From a virus: DNA of 22,318 nucleotides. The stretch is from the IMG/VR virus record IMGVR_UViG_3300047284_000068, positions 1 to 22,318 of that record. One strand, given 5' to 3'. Below the pieces are notes generated by a model that was not told the origin of the DNA, ran no database searches, and saw only the letters and a program-made list of their open reading frames with translations. The first letter of the stretch is position 1. Every line of letters begins with the position of its first letter. The translations under genes were made by a program, and so were the position numbers. Shown here one piece after another: positions 8,601-16,751 of this stretch.

Positions 8601-11157
8601 AATTGTCCCGGCTGCGCAGGCCATTGCTGGTGACGGCAAGAATTACCGTGAACGCAAACCGAGACTGCTCGTCGGTCAGAATCTCCGGGTGAGCCACCGC
8701 CATGATATTGAGCGCGGCCTTGGTCTTGCGGTCGTACCAGCCAATCGCATTGCCAGCATCTGTCAAGGCGTGCAGGGACTCGGCATAAATGGCGTCAACA
8801 ATCTGAGCAATGACAGCCGGGTCTTCCAGGTCAGCGGCCAACGGTCCGTTCTTTTCTGTGAAGTACGCGGCCAGCTCGGTATTGTTTGCAAAGGTTGGGC
8901 GCTCTGCAGCGTTATCGATCAGCGATACGGACGACAGCTGCGGTGCCTGCATGGCATCCAAAATGCTTCTGGCCAGGTCGGAATAGGTTGTGTCGCCACC
9001 CTCTCGACCAGACTGCGTTAGCTCGCCTGTGACCTGATCCATGACCGCCTGCGGCATAACGCGCAGCTGCTCTGGTGGGGTGGCCTGGATCTCTGCCTCT
9101 GTCGTCAGCTGCACAGGAATGCCGGTGCGGCCCTCAACCTTAAACACTTGCAGGGTTGGATCTGTCAGCGCTGAAATGGCCGTGTTTGTGTTAACAGTTT
9201 GGCCAGCCTGCATGACAGCGTTTTGTAGGCGAGCTTCCGGGGTTGCGCCCTGGATGTCGATGCCACGCACGGTCTGCAGGTTGTAGCGGTTGTACAGCTC
9301 TTCTGGGGTGGTGCCAAAGCGCTGCGCCATGGTCGAGAAAATGTTGGCCTGCAGGTCGGCGTACCACTGGTTGGCGTCTTTGGTGGTGCGGCCAGCTCGC
9401 TGCAGCTGTTCAAACACTTTGCTGCGCACGGCTGCTGTGCTGGTCTCCCATGCCTGGCGATCCTCTACCTCGGCTAGGACGCGCTCTGTACGCTCTCTCA
9501 AGAATTCGTTGGCAGTAGCCACAGCTTCTTTAGCTTCGGCCTGGCTCAGCTCTGAGTCGCCAATACGGGCAATCTCTTGCAGTTGGCCGGAAATCTCCAG
9601 GTCGCGGGTGCCGGTGATGAACTCGCCAACAGGCACGGTGACTTCGCCGTTGTTGATCGACTGCTCTTGCAGCTGCGTGCCAATGCTCGGGAAAATCTGT
9701 GCGGCCTGCTCTGGCGTGATGTTGGCCTTCTGCAGGGTCTGGGCCAGGGTGCGGGCATCGAACCGGATCTCGGCGTCGCCGGCCATCTCGTTGACCACCC
9801 GGCTGAACTCGGCTGGGCTGCGTGTGGCCAGCTGAATGTTCTTGGCCAAGTCCATAGTCTGCTTGAGCAGCTCGGCCTTTTGGTAGGCTTCCATGGACGC
9901 AAGCTGGCGGTTGGCCACTGACTCAAATACCTTGATGCCGCCTCTGGCAGCACCGGTCTGTACTGCGCCACCGACGACGGTGCCAATGACGGTCTGCAGT
10001 ATGTCCGCAGGCTGCTCAGACAAGAACTGACTCAGGCTCTTTTCTGGATTGATTAGCGCCCACTCGTTAAAGTTTTGCGCAATGGTAGTGGCCACCTCGC
10101 CTGGGATCTCGCGGGTGATCTGGTACATCATGAGCTTGCCGGCAGAGCTGCCCGACATAATCTTGTTCATGAACCCGCCGACACCAAGAATGCGCTCGAA
10201 TGCGTACTCATAAACACCGTCTGCTGCTGCGTGAGCTAACGCACGGCCAGGCGCCACTCCTTTAGACCGGTCTTCGTTGTAGACGCGGCCAAAGGTTTCC
10301 GATGCCAGCATGGTCAAAGCCACTGCTGTTCCTGGTGGGCCAGCTGCAATCAGCGGAAGATACTTGGCACTTTGTACGCCAGACTCCAGGCCACCGGTTA
10401 CTGCGTTGACCCAAAAATTTGCAGACTCTGAGCGCTGAGCTTTTGATGCTTCGCCCATCTGGCCATACATCTTGCCCAAGCGCTCAAGCTCGCTGGTTAC
10501 GGTATTGTCACCAAGGCCAACAAGCTTTAGCAGCTCTGCGCCGCCCTCAAGCGTTGCTTGACCAAGACCAGCTGATGCCTGACCTAAACCAGAATACACG
10601 TCACTGACAAGACCACCTTTTGGCCTTGCGCCGACCACATAGCTAACGATCCCGCCGACCACCTTTTCCATGTCGACCAGAGACGGAATGTCCGGTCCGG
10701 CCTGGGCAGCAAACATGGGGTTGAGCAGGTTATTGCCGACGACCGTGGTATTGCGAGCAGACAGGTAGTAATCCTGCTCAAGCTTGCGACGGTTAAACTC
10801 AACCAGCCGGTCTTCAATAATGCTCGGATCTACGCCAGCAGCTTTTGCTGCCTGGTCTAGCTTCGCAGCTTCGTCTGGATTTTTTTGGATGCCCTGACGA
10901 ATCGCAGCTCGTAGCGCAGCGTCACGTTCAGCTGCACGGTTACGGTTGCGGATCGCAAAGAACTCTTCGTCAGTCTTGGCCTTGGTTTCGTCTTCGCGTT
11001 CGTACTCGATTTTGGAAATCGATTGAACGCCAGGCGTTTCCTTGGGGATCTGAGCTATCAGGTTTTGCCGGCGCTGCTCCTGGGCTTGTTGGTCATCTAC
11101 CTGGATCGCTGTATCGGTTGGGCCAATGGGTATCTGACTAACAAGATTGCTCGCCAT
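5572..11157 (-). CDS. N-terminal portion of giant internal virion/ejection protein with zincin-like metallopeptidase motif
   Basis: This 1861-residue protein is in the T7 gene 16 position, after gp14- and gp15-like genes. ATG at 11157 has an AGGA ribosome binding site 5 bases upstream in a 9-base gap. The N-terminal 450 residues are helical with glycine-rich apolar stretches. Around 945-965 the sequence GDFSTITMDRWF resembles a conserved module of large phage polyproteins. Residues about 1230-1680 hold a second familiar phage module: GVEEYL near 1245, EEIQSDW at 1408-1414, and GEGMIAFYDK starting at G1610. HESGH at 1743-1747, with glutamates at 1810 and 1813 in WAESFEQYL, fits a zincin-type metallopeptidase. 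The last ten residues after G1851 are probably out-of-frame sequence, because the family continues in the other frame. I see no lytic transglycosylase motif. Peptidase activity is inferred from the motif alone. Confidence 0.85.
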   Translation of the reverse strand: MASNLVSQIPIGPTDTAIQVDDQQAQEQRRQNLIAQIPKETPGVQSISKIEYEREDETKAKTDEEFFAIRNRNRAAERDAALRAAIRQGIQKNPDEAAKLDQAAKAAGVDPSIIEDRLVEFNRRKLEQDYYLSARNTTVVGNNLLNPMFAAQAGPDIPSLVDMEKVVGGIVSYVVGARPKGGLVSDVYSGLGQASAGLGQATLEGGAELLKLVGLGDNTVTSELERLGKMYGQMGEASKAQRSESANFWVNAVTGGLESGVQSAKYLPLIAAGPPGTAVALTMLASETFGRVYNEDRSKGVAPGRALAHAAADGVYEYAFERILGVGGFMNKIMSGSSAGKLMMYQITREIPGEVATTIAQNFNEWALINPEKSLSQFLSEQPADILQTVIGTVVGGAVQTGAARGGIKVFESVANRQLASMEAYQKAELLKQTMDLAKNIQLATRSPAEFSRVVNEMAGDAEIRFDARTLAQTLQKANITPEQAAQIFPSIGTQLQEQSINNGEVTVPVGEFITGTRDLEISGQLQEIARIGDSELSQAEAKEAVATANEFLRERTERVLAEVEDRQAWETSTAAVRSKVFEQLQRAGRTTKDANQWYADLQANIFSTMAQRFGTTPEELYNRYNLQTVRGIDIQGATPEARLQNAVMQAGQTVNTNTAISALTDPTLQVFKVEGRTGIPVQLTTEAEIQATPPEQLRVMPQAVMDQVTGELTQSGREGGDTTYSDLARSILDAMQAPQLSSVSLIDNAAERPTFANNTELAAYFTEKNGPLAADLEDPAVIAQIVDAIYAESLHALTDAGNAIGWYDRKTKAALNIMAVAHPEILTDEQSRFAFTVILAVTSNGLRSRDNFVIAEELYRNVWKKDKMFPDSVPKGGKTKNQMENSFALMIQLMDQMGWEKLRDFMVQKHAARDVVKFAGLDATKAGNFGEQASTELMGALFLGPKIGSFFNNLYGDFSTITMDRWFMRTINRVRGRMLALPGSFGKNLASLQDQLKGKIDTYGVDKKAIVAELKAFAKLPDEQQADVLAARAALPMTMEYVRARHRDYAKPKDDGTGKKRSYLDRSEENRLAKNIDLALNGTMDAPGGAKDRSWIRSIMGQVQGKLAADGIEITNADLQAVLWYYEKDLYEKLKTEQEIEDATEAAEVKEAEDYETAARYAVSLLQQQGIVAGDAAIPRSTTGGAQTLQQAQAQRGGGVAPTFYSALTRAVAGAKQESAPAQDWISIIKKLPGVKAEEIALTGVEEYLQLAGKGKVSKQDIVDFLNANGVQVTETMLSDQAEYFVVYEDGGRIDERFATEAEAEEWISEQVDFNLEGRSRSESARDAEFDRYRVRLINAQNAEDTDGIARYSEFQLPGGQNYKELLLTLPGQAKFQSAHWDEKNILAHVRFNERTDTEGNRVLFIEEIQSDWAQSGREYGFRTADMLSYNDPAYVAARQRATELRNEFNSNNTNPARQAEIRPLLDQAIAAEMEFERRSNAEYQRGRVPTAPFVKDTKSWVSLAVKRMMRYAAENGFDKIAFVNGQQSADRYDLSKQVDQLVYAPGERALYGRKDGIQVINQRDVTKENLADYVGKEVAQRLLDARIYKNLSGIEIQTIEGVDLKVGGEGMIAFYDKLVPQVVNEQLKKIGGGKLEVVNIEARNSGFVSGDDALKLIGIPANQRTYYWRGLTQTERDALIDNARNMSLVQPGFTITPEMRQTIMAGLPMFQAGQDQARGTFDINRMVIRLNESNDLSTFLHESGHFFLEMMADLSTNANAPQQLRDDWAKVLKWANVDQAQWDAWTAEYKSTGAIPDGLRKVHESWAESFEQYLFEGKAPTKELIPMFRTFRAWLTRVYKVVQQMFTGGATRSVACSTA

Positions 11158-11166
11158 GCTTGTCCT

Positions 11167-12915
11167 TTATTTAGGAAAACCGTACCTGGCGCGATAGTCA
11201 CTGATCAACAAATTAAGCGGCATCATATTTGCCGACTTGCCCCTGTTCTCAGGTAGTGACAACCACGCCCTTGTAATGGTGTCGATTTTACCTGGTTCCA
11301 TCTTACCTATGGAGAATTTTTGGCCGTCAACAGTTACATAAGCTGCGGCCTTGTCCTCGTCGCGCAAGGCTGCATAAGGAAGTTTTGGATCTGTGCCCCA
11401 TTCGTCGACAAAAACAATCTGGTCTTGAATGTATCTTTTGGTCAAAGAAAACTTTTCTTCGCGGGTTAAAGCGCGTTTTTTTGCTAACTGTTCACTGGCC
11501 AATCGGCGCTCGATGCCACTGCGCAATTCACCAACCCGGCCTTTGACCGTTTCGTTCTTGCTTTTTGGGTCCAAGCCCACGTTTCTGGCAATCGAATCGA
11601 AGTCGTCGTTATCGATTTTTGCGTCAGCAATAGCAGCCGGATTACGTTGCAGCTCGCCCCTTTTGTTCTGCGCGTCCTTGAACCGCTCAGGTCCAAGCGC
11701 TCCAAGCTGCCTGTTGAACTCATCATCAGTCATATTGGCCAGAACATCTGGCTGGCTGATCAAAGATTGGTATGCAGCATTTTGAGCCGGGGTGACAACA
11801 GTCGAGTTTCTGCTTGCCTGAATCTGTGTTAACAGTTTTGCCTGATCTTGTGAGGGCAGCTCTTTCATCTGCGGCAACGCCTGGATCTCGGCCAATGATC
11901 TGCCATCGTTAGCAGCCTTCCACACAGCGCCCTCTCTGGCGTCGTTACGGGCTTTGCGGCCAAGCTCAGATAGGCGAACCCTATCCAGCAGCAAAGCCTG
12001 CAAGCTGGCCGCTTGGGCCGGTGAATCTGGGTATGTCTCACGCGCAGCCTGGGCAATCACGTCAGGACTCATGGTATCCAGGTCTGACTTAGGCCCAAGC
12101 CTGTTCCATATCTCGTCGGCCTTGGAGGCCACCTGCAGATTGTTGGTGCTGTTTTGAGCGGCCCGGTAATAGGTGTCCCACTCAGTGGCCGGAATCATGT
12201 CCAGAAAGTGGTTGCCGGACGACTTGGATTTGTCCCTGCGCGCTTGATCCATCTGAGACAGCACGACACCAGGCTGGTTGCGCACCATGGCCTCGATGCC
12301 GGTCTTGCCAATGGTCAACCTGGCCAACTGTTTCAGCTCGGCCTTTTGCGTTGGCGTGATGGCCATGGAATCAATAGCCGCGTCTTTCTCGCCAAGGATC
12401 TTAGCTGCCAGTACAGGGTCAGGGTTATTACCTAGCACCCGAGCGTCAGTGTTGATCGAATCTTTGAGCTGGTTGACGCGGAACGCACGGCCCTCTGTTA
12501 CCTCGTACTGCAAAGCGCTTGTCTTAACTGAGTCGTTTAGGTTGCGCAGGCTGTTGCGTAAGTAGCTTTGCGACACGCCATTGGGCGCGGTTTTCATGGT
12601 CTTTTCGGACCAGGCGTCAAACTCTTTGGCCACCTTGGCCGTGAAATTAGCGCCGCCTTCAGTGTCTGATTCCTGCAGATTTTTCAGGCGCACCTGCCAT
12701 TCTTCGCGTGCCTTGGATGCAGTGTCAGCTGCCCAGGTTTTGGCCCGCTCGTCCTCGATGTTCATGGCCACTTGAGCTACGTCGCCCAGAGCTTTGCCCA
12801 TCTGCTGCATGCCCTGGCCAATGTAACGAGCGCCAAGGTCCGGTGCCCGAGCTTCTTTGACAGCTACGTTTTGCGCTAAAGACTCTTGCTCTTGATAGAT
12901 TGGGATTCGTGCCAT
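11167..12915 (-). CDS. Internal virion protein in the T7 gp15 position
   Basis: This 582-residue protein lies between a gp14-like protein and the giant gp16-position protein, as T7 gene 15 does. It begins MARIPIYQEQESLAQNVAV, a start familiar from podovirus internal virion proteins. It has no signal peptide or membrane segment. It is rich in charged helices and alanine (for example residues 35-130), which fits a rod-like core or ejection channel component. The start ATG is preceded by AAGG overlapping the stop of the previous gene (TAAGG, 7 bases before ATG), so translation is likely coupled. The protein is shorter than T7 gp15 (747 residues). The role in genome ejection is inferred from position and composition, as I see no catalytic motif. 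Confidence 0.72.
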   Translation of the reverse strand: MARIPIYQEQESLAQNVAVKEARAPDLGARYIGQGMQQMGKALGDVAQVAMNIEDERAKTWAADTASKAREEWQVRLKNLQESDTEGGANFTAKVAKEFDAWSEKTMKTAPNGVSQSYLRNSLRNLNDSVKTSALQYEVTEGRAFRVNQLKDSINTDARVLGNNPDPVLAAKILGEKDAAIDSMAITPTQKAELKQLARLTIGKTGIEAMVRNQPGVVLSQMDQARRDKSKSSGNHFLDMIPATEWDTYYRAAQNSTNNLQVASKADEIWNRLGPKSDLDTMSPDVIAQAARETYPDSPAQAASLQALLLDRVRLSELGRKARNDAREGAVWKAANDGRSLAEIQALPQMKELPSQDQAKLLTQIQASRNSTVVTPAQNAAYQSLISQPDVLANMTDDEFNRQLGALGPERFKDAQNKRGELQRNPAAIADAKIDNDDFDSIARNVGLDPKSKNETVKGRVGELRSGIERRLASEQLAKKRALTREEKFSLTKRYIQDQIVFVDEWGTDPKLPYAALRDEDKAAAYVTVDGQKFSIGKMEPGKIDTITRAWLSLPENRGKSANMMPLNLLISDYRARYGFPK

Positions 12916-12924
12916 AGCTATGCC

Positions 12925-13425
12925 TTAACTGTATTTTTTGTACGACTCGTAACCCTTGGCTCCGCCAGACAGCAGAGACGCACCGGCACTCAAGTAATAG
13001 CCTTTTGCTGCGTTGTTGCCGGCAACAATTGCTGCCTTGCCTTCGTACTTGTCAAGCTCTGCAGACTCCAGCAATCCTTTGGACCGCAGCTCGCCCTCAT
13101 ACCTAATTGTTAACGCATCAAGTTCTGCCAGCACTGCAGACTGTTCTTCAAGGTCTAGCGCGGTTCCACCGGTTCCAGTGCCTGACTGAGCGAGCGCTGT
13201 GCGTTGGCGACCAAGAACCTGCCTGGCCTTGCGACGCTGCTGCTCTTCGCGAACGTTTGCCTGCTGGCGCTCGATGCCAGCCTGCATCTCTTTTACTTTG
13301 GCGTTGTAGTCCGCAGCCTGCTGCTGAGCCTGGGCCTGCTGTTTAGCTGCATCTGCCTGCTGCATGGCGCCCAAAGCCGACATGGCCGACGACGCCACCG
13401 TCATAATGGTTATTGGATCAGCCAT
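12925..13425 (-). CDS. Internal virion protein B, T7 gp14-like
   Basis: This 166-residue protein has the layout of podovirus gp14-type internal virion proteins: an apolar N-terminal segment (MADPITIMTVASSAMSALGA), then a long glutamine- and alanine-rich helical region (residues 22-80, with AAKQQAQAQQQAADYNAKV), a central GTGTGGTALD hinge near 105, and a glycine- and alanine-rich C-terminal apolar segment (AGASLLSGGAKG). In T7, gp14 is ejected and contributes to the outer-membrane end of the DNA channel. The gene overlaps the upstream gp13-like gene by 8 bases and has a GAGGA ribosome binding site about 6 bases before the ATG. Gene order strongly supports this assignment. Confidence 0.85.
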   Translation of the reverse strand: MADPITIMTVASSAMSALGAMQQADAAKQQAQAQQQAADYNAKVKEMQAGIERQQANVREEQQRRKARQVLGRQRTALAQSGTGTGGTALDLEEQSAVLAELDALTIRYEGELRSKGLLESAELDKYEGKAAIVAGNNAAKGYYLSAGASLLSGGAKGYESYKKYS

Positions 13426-13846
13426 TTTTTATCCTCGCATACAGTACGGCGTCTTTGCCTTGTGGAGTAAAGCTCCGCATGTGCCCCTCTGGCAGGAAGC
13501 CCAGCATCTGAATCCAACGGTGTCCCTGCTCGAAGTCGGCGTCCACAAATGCTTCGACGCGCTTGAAATCAACCGTGTCTAAAAAACGCATGATCGCCTT
13601 GTGAATCCTTGGGAAATGTTTACCTGAGTGGTCCGACAATAATGCCCATGCAACAGCTCTATTGTCCCACTGTTTTACCACTCCTGAACAGCCCACAATG
13701 CGTCCGTCATGCACGCCCGTAAAGCATGGGCCGCCCTGCATTAGAGCTGGCCCATATGCCGGGTCAAAGTATTGCGAGAACACCATCTGAGCTGGCTGCA
13801 GCGAGATGTTCTCCAAATGCTCTGGCTTGAACGGGATGATATGCAT
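13418..13846 (-). CDS. Phage gp13-like protein with GNAT-type acetyltransferase fold
   Basis: This 142-residue protein lies between tail tube protein B and the gp14-like protein, where T7 gene 13 lies. The sequence starts MHIIPFKPEHLENISLQPAQ, with GGPCFTGVHDGRIVGCSGVV at about 38-57 and VEAFVDADFEQGHRWIQMLGF at about 97-117. This looks like the beta4 strand and the C-terminal helix and strand of GNAT-fold proteins (the HRWIQMLGF segment is the usual NxxA-x-x-F-like end). T7 gp13 relatives are thought to assist virion assembly and not to be structural. ATG shares one base with the TGA of the upstream gene (TGATG), and AGGA sits 6 bases upstream. Whether it binds acetyl-CoA cannot be told from the sequence. 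Confidence 0.8.
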   Translation of the reverse strand: MHIIPFKPEHLENISLQPAQMVFSQYFDPAYGPALMQGGPCFTGVHDGRIVGCSGVVKQWDNRAVAWALLSDHSGKHFPRIHKAIMRFLDTVDFKRVEAFVDADFEQGHRWIQMLGFLPEGHMRSFTPQGKDAVLYARIKNG

Positions 13847-16164
13847 CAGCGGTCCTGTGTCGTGAGCTGCGGCATGATCGCAAGAATGGTCATGGGCAAT
13901 GGCTGCTCTTGCTTGACAATCATGTAGCCATCAAAGTCATAGCCGCCTGGCCACTCGATCAGCTTGTCACCGCTAAACAGTGGGGGCGCCTGGTCCATGG
14001 GATCAGAGCCTGTGCGGAATTGGATCTCATCCAGCACAGATTCTGTTGGCCCAGCCTTACCTCCAAGGGTGGCCAAGAATCGGATGGCCACTTTGTTTAT
14101 ACGCTTGGTCTTGCCTTGAGCTGTGCCGTCTGCTCCGCCAGCTTCTGGCCGCATGGTCTTTAGGATCGCTGGGCATGGCAGGCCAATCTGAACCTTGCTG
14201 GCCTCACGCTGCAGGGTGATAGATCCGCTAGTAACAGTGCGCCGTGGGTGAGCTGCGCCATCAGCCAAAACGGCCACTTCTTCGCCTTCCAGGTGGTCCA
14301 GGCCGCTGATCTCGTCAGCTGGCGAGCCATCGTATGTCAGCCCGGAGTCGACAAAGAATGCGTCCTCGATGTCGTCTTCTTCGGTAAAGTCCTGCTCGAG
14401 ATACTCGATGTAGCGCTTGGTCTGGCCGTCAATGGTCCTGCGAACGATCATCCACAGGTCGTCTTGGCTTCCGTCCGGGCACGGGATAACCTCGACACAC
14501 TCAACAATGCCGTCGCCACCAAGCGGGTGCCTGTGCCATCCAAGCACGTCCTGCTCGCGGTTGAAGGTAAACCCTAAGAGCAGGCCATCATTGCGGACAG
14601 CCCAGACAATGTTGTGCGGCTCTTGTTGGTAAACAATGTCCTGAATGCCGCCGCGAGTAATGTGTTCAGCCAGCACGGTCAGGTCGCTGGACTTGTACTT
14701 GTTGCTGGAGAATTCGTATGTCAGCTCACGCAGCTTGCGGCCAGAGCGCTGCACAAACAGAATGGCTTCGCCAACCTGGACCGGGATCACAGACTTAGAT
14801 CCGAACAAAGACTGTTGCGCAATCTTGACGTTGCCAGGCCCGAACGGTTCATCAGTCGTCAGCTCTTGACAAAGGAACTCGCCGCCAGCTGTGCCAATTA
14901 ACAGGCCGTCGCCTGGCGCCAGCCACTCAACGGTGTTGACCTGGTCAGATGCCACTTCAATTGCGATGGCCATATCACTTGCCACTTCGCCGGATTCGTT
15001 CTTGTCCTCAAAGTTCTCAAAATCGCCGGCAACAGAAAAGTCCAGCTGCTGGTCGGTGGCAAATACCAGGCGCTCACGGTAGAAAGCCACCTGGCTTGGC
15101 CAACCACGGGTGTTAGACCAACGGCCAAACGACCAACGAGTCGTCGTGTTTCCAGAGCCAACCACGCCGGACGGCAGCTGGTTGACTACAGTGGCCGTCA
15201 CCTGGGTGCCGCTGGTGTATGCAGTGATCTTGACCCAGGCATATCCACGGTCCTGATATTCCCAGTCGACTCCCTCTCGGTAGACAGTGGGATCCGAACC
15301 AGCAGGCGCCTTGGCCTTTCCGTCGCCGTCAGCTGCAATACCCCTAGTGTGGATTGGCTTGATACCCCCAGTTCGAATGACCTTTGGAGGCGTGCTAGTG
15401 GGCGCAAAATCGTTTGTGACGCACTTGTATGTCTTACCATCAGACCGACGCAGCAAGCCGCTCACGTTCACGCCTGCGGCCCCTGACGTGGATGTTGACA
15501 GCTCTTGGCCTGCATCCCATGGCGCTATGGCCGAGAGATCCTCTTCCTCGAGCAGAAAAAGACTTCCCACATCGGTTGATACAAAAATGGACGAGGATGC
15601 TGTAAGCGTGACCGATCCAGTCTGAGCCGACGCATATACCGTCGTTGTCTGGTTTGGGTCGATGTCTTCAAATGGACCGCCATAAAAGTCGACATTGGTT
15701 AGGGTCCAGTTAGTGGCCGCAAAGCGAGACAGCTTTTTGGGCGGGTACGACGGATGCACAATATAGATCACGTCACCTGACTGCACTGTACGCAAACGCA
15801 GCGTGCCATTTGCATTGGTCAGATCAGCCGTGGTGTACGGGGTGGCAACCTCATAAGCAGAGCCACCGCTAACGACCTGGCCGTGGTTGGTATAAAACCG
15901 AATGTACTGGTCGCCAAACTCGAGGATATATGCCTGTGTTTCGCTAAACTCAAAGCGCAATAGCCAGGTACGGTCGGCAGAGTCTTTGACCTCTTCCACG
16001 AACTTGGTGCCAGACCTGCGGCGAGCTGGCCCCTGGATCATGGGGATAAAGTTCTCGCAACGGTTTACACCATTACCGTATTTGCCAAGGTCAACGCGGC
16101 CTTCGAGCGTGGGTGATAGCTCACCAGCGTTGAATGACGATTGGATTGGACTTGCCTTGGCCAT
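13846..16164 (-). CDS. Tail tubular protein B / tail nozzle, T7 gp12-like
   Basis: This 772-residue protein forms the distal tail tube (nozzle) in T7-like virions. The N-terminus (AKASPIQSSFNAGELSPTLEGRVDLGKY, then GPARRRSGTKFV near 50-60) is the typical start of this family in podoviruses and prophages, where S-FN-GE-SP is a hallmark. The middle carries GWPSQVAFYRERLVFA and EFLCQELTTDEPFGPGN, also conserved in these proteins. The size is close to T7 gp12 (794 residues). I chose ATG at 16164, which overlaps the preceding stop by one base (TAATG) and has GGAG 11 bases upstream. An in-frame GTG four codons earlier (16176) is possible but less likely. The stop overlaps the ATG of the gp13-like gene. 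Confidence 0.9.
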   Translation of the reverse strand: MAKASPIQSSFNAGELSPTLEGRVDLGKYGNGVNRCENFIPMIQGPARRRSGTKFVEEVKDSADRTWLLRFEFSETQAYILEFGDQYIRFYTNHGQVVSGGSAYEVATPYTTADLTNANGTLRLRTVQSGDVIYIVHPSYPPKKLSRFAATNWTLTNVDFYGGPFEDIDPNQTTTVYASAQTGSVTLTASSSIFVSTDVGSLFLLEEEDLSAIAPWDAGQELSTSTSGAAGVNVSGLLRRSDGKTYKCVTNDFAPTSTPPKVIRTGGIKPIHTRGIAADGDGKAKAPAGSDPTVYREGVDWEYQDRGYAWVKITAYTSGTQVTATVVNQLPSGVVGSGNTTTRWSFGRWSNTRGWPSQVAFYRERLVFATDQQLDFSVAGDFENFEDKNESGEVASDMAIAIEVASDQVNTVEWLAPGDGLLIGTAGGEFLCQELTTDEPFGPGNVKIAQQSLFGSKSVIPVQVGEAILFVQRSGRKLRELTYEFSSNKYKSSDLTVLAEHITRGGIQDIVYQQEPHNIVWAVRNDGLLLGFTFNREQDVLGWHRHPLGGDGIVECVEVIPCPDGSQDDLWMIVRRTIDGQTKRYIEYLEQDFTEEDDIEDAFFVDSGLTYDGSPADEISGLDHLEGEEVAVLADGAAHPRRTVTSGSITLQREASKVQIGLPCPAILKTMRPEAGGADGTAQGKTKRINKVAIRFLATLGGKAGPTESVLDEIQFRTGSDPMDQAPPLFSGDKLIEWPGGYDFDGYMIVKQEQPLPMTILAIMPQLTTQDR

Positions 16165-16751
16165 TATTCGTACCACTCCAGCGAAATGTATGCAGTTGCA
16201 CTACCCGACCCGACATTGGTCAATCTAAACAAATAAGTTACATCATCCTTCAGTACATGCTCGAAGGACCACGCCCCGCTACCAGCCGCTTTTTTGTCAT
16301 CTCCGGCAGAGATGTACTCCACATGAAATTCTGTGCCTGTTGCGCTAACAGTAGGTGCGAGAAGCACACCAGACTCTGATGCATTGCTAGATTCGCGATT
16401 ACGGTTGACTGGAACAAATATAGTGCCGCCAAATACTGTTGCATTTTCATACCACCTCACAATTGCATTTTGCGAACAAGAGATCACGCTAATCAAGTGA
16501 GGGCTTGTCCCAGCATTGGCCGTTAGCGCCATGTCAAATGACGCCCCAGCTGCCAGCTCTGAGCCAGGCGGGTAAAGCTTGTATGCTTTGAATGCGCGCC
16601 CCTCATGCAGGCGCAAATGGTTTACATCAAGCGTGGGAAGACTGTAGTCACTCCCGACGATCCTCTGTGAGTCGTCGCTGGTCTTGACCGTCAGCGCCGC
16701 ATAGCGGGCAACGGTTGACTCCGACTCGCGATCGACATAGCGCGCACTCAT
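16164..16751 (-). CDS. Conserved beta-rich phage structural-module protein, function unknown
   Basis: This 195-residue protein sits between tail tube proteins A and B, a slot empty in T7. It begins MSARYVDRESESTVARYAALTVK and ends with FRLTNVGSGSATAYISLEWYE. The C-terminal LEWYE ending, the LRLHEGRAFKAYKLY segment near 45-60 and VNRNRESSNASES near 115-127 mark a family I know only as conserved hypothetical proteins of tailed-phage structural modules. It has no membrane segment and looks beta-rich. I chose ATG at 16751, which overlaps the upstream TGA as ATGA. An in-frame TTG six codons earlier (16769) would overlap by 22 bases and seems less likely. It could be a tail accessory or fibre-attachment protein, but this is only inference from position. 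Confidence 0.75.
   Translation of the reverse strand: MSARYVDRESESTVARYAALTVKTSDDSQRIVGSDYSLPTLDVNHLRLHEGRAFKAYKLYPPGSELAAGASFDMALTANAGTSPHLISVISCSQNAIVRWYENATVFGGTIFVPVNRNRESSNASESGVLLAPTVSATGTEFHVEYISAGDDKKAAGSGAWSFEHVLKDDVTYLFRLTNVGSGSATAYISLEWYE

Noticed and set aside
8425-9021. 198-codon open frame on the plus strand inside the giant protein gene
   Set aside because: The minus strand encodes recognisable phage protein sequence throughout; the plus-strand frame has no family resemblance and no ribosome binding site that I can see.
16165-16176. Upstream GTG start for tail tubular protein B
   Set aside because: The ATG at 16164 gives the typical family N-terminus MAKASPIQSSFNAGE and a one-base TAATG overlap; the extra MVRI residues add nothing.
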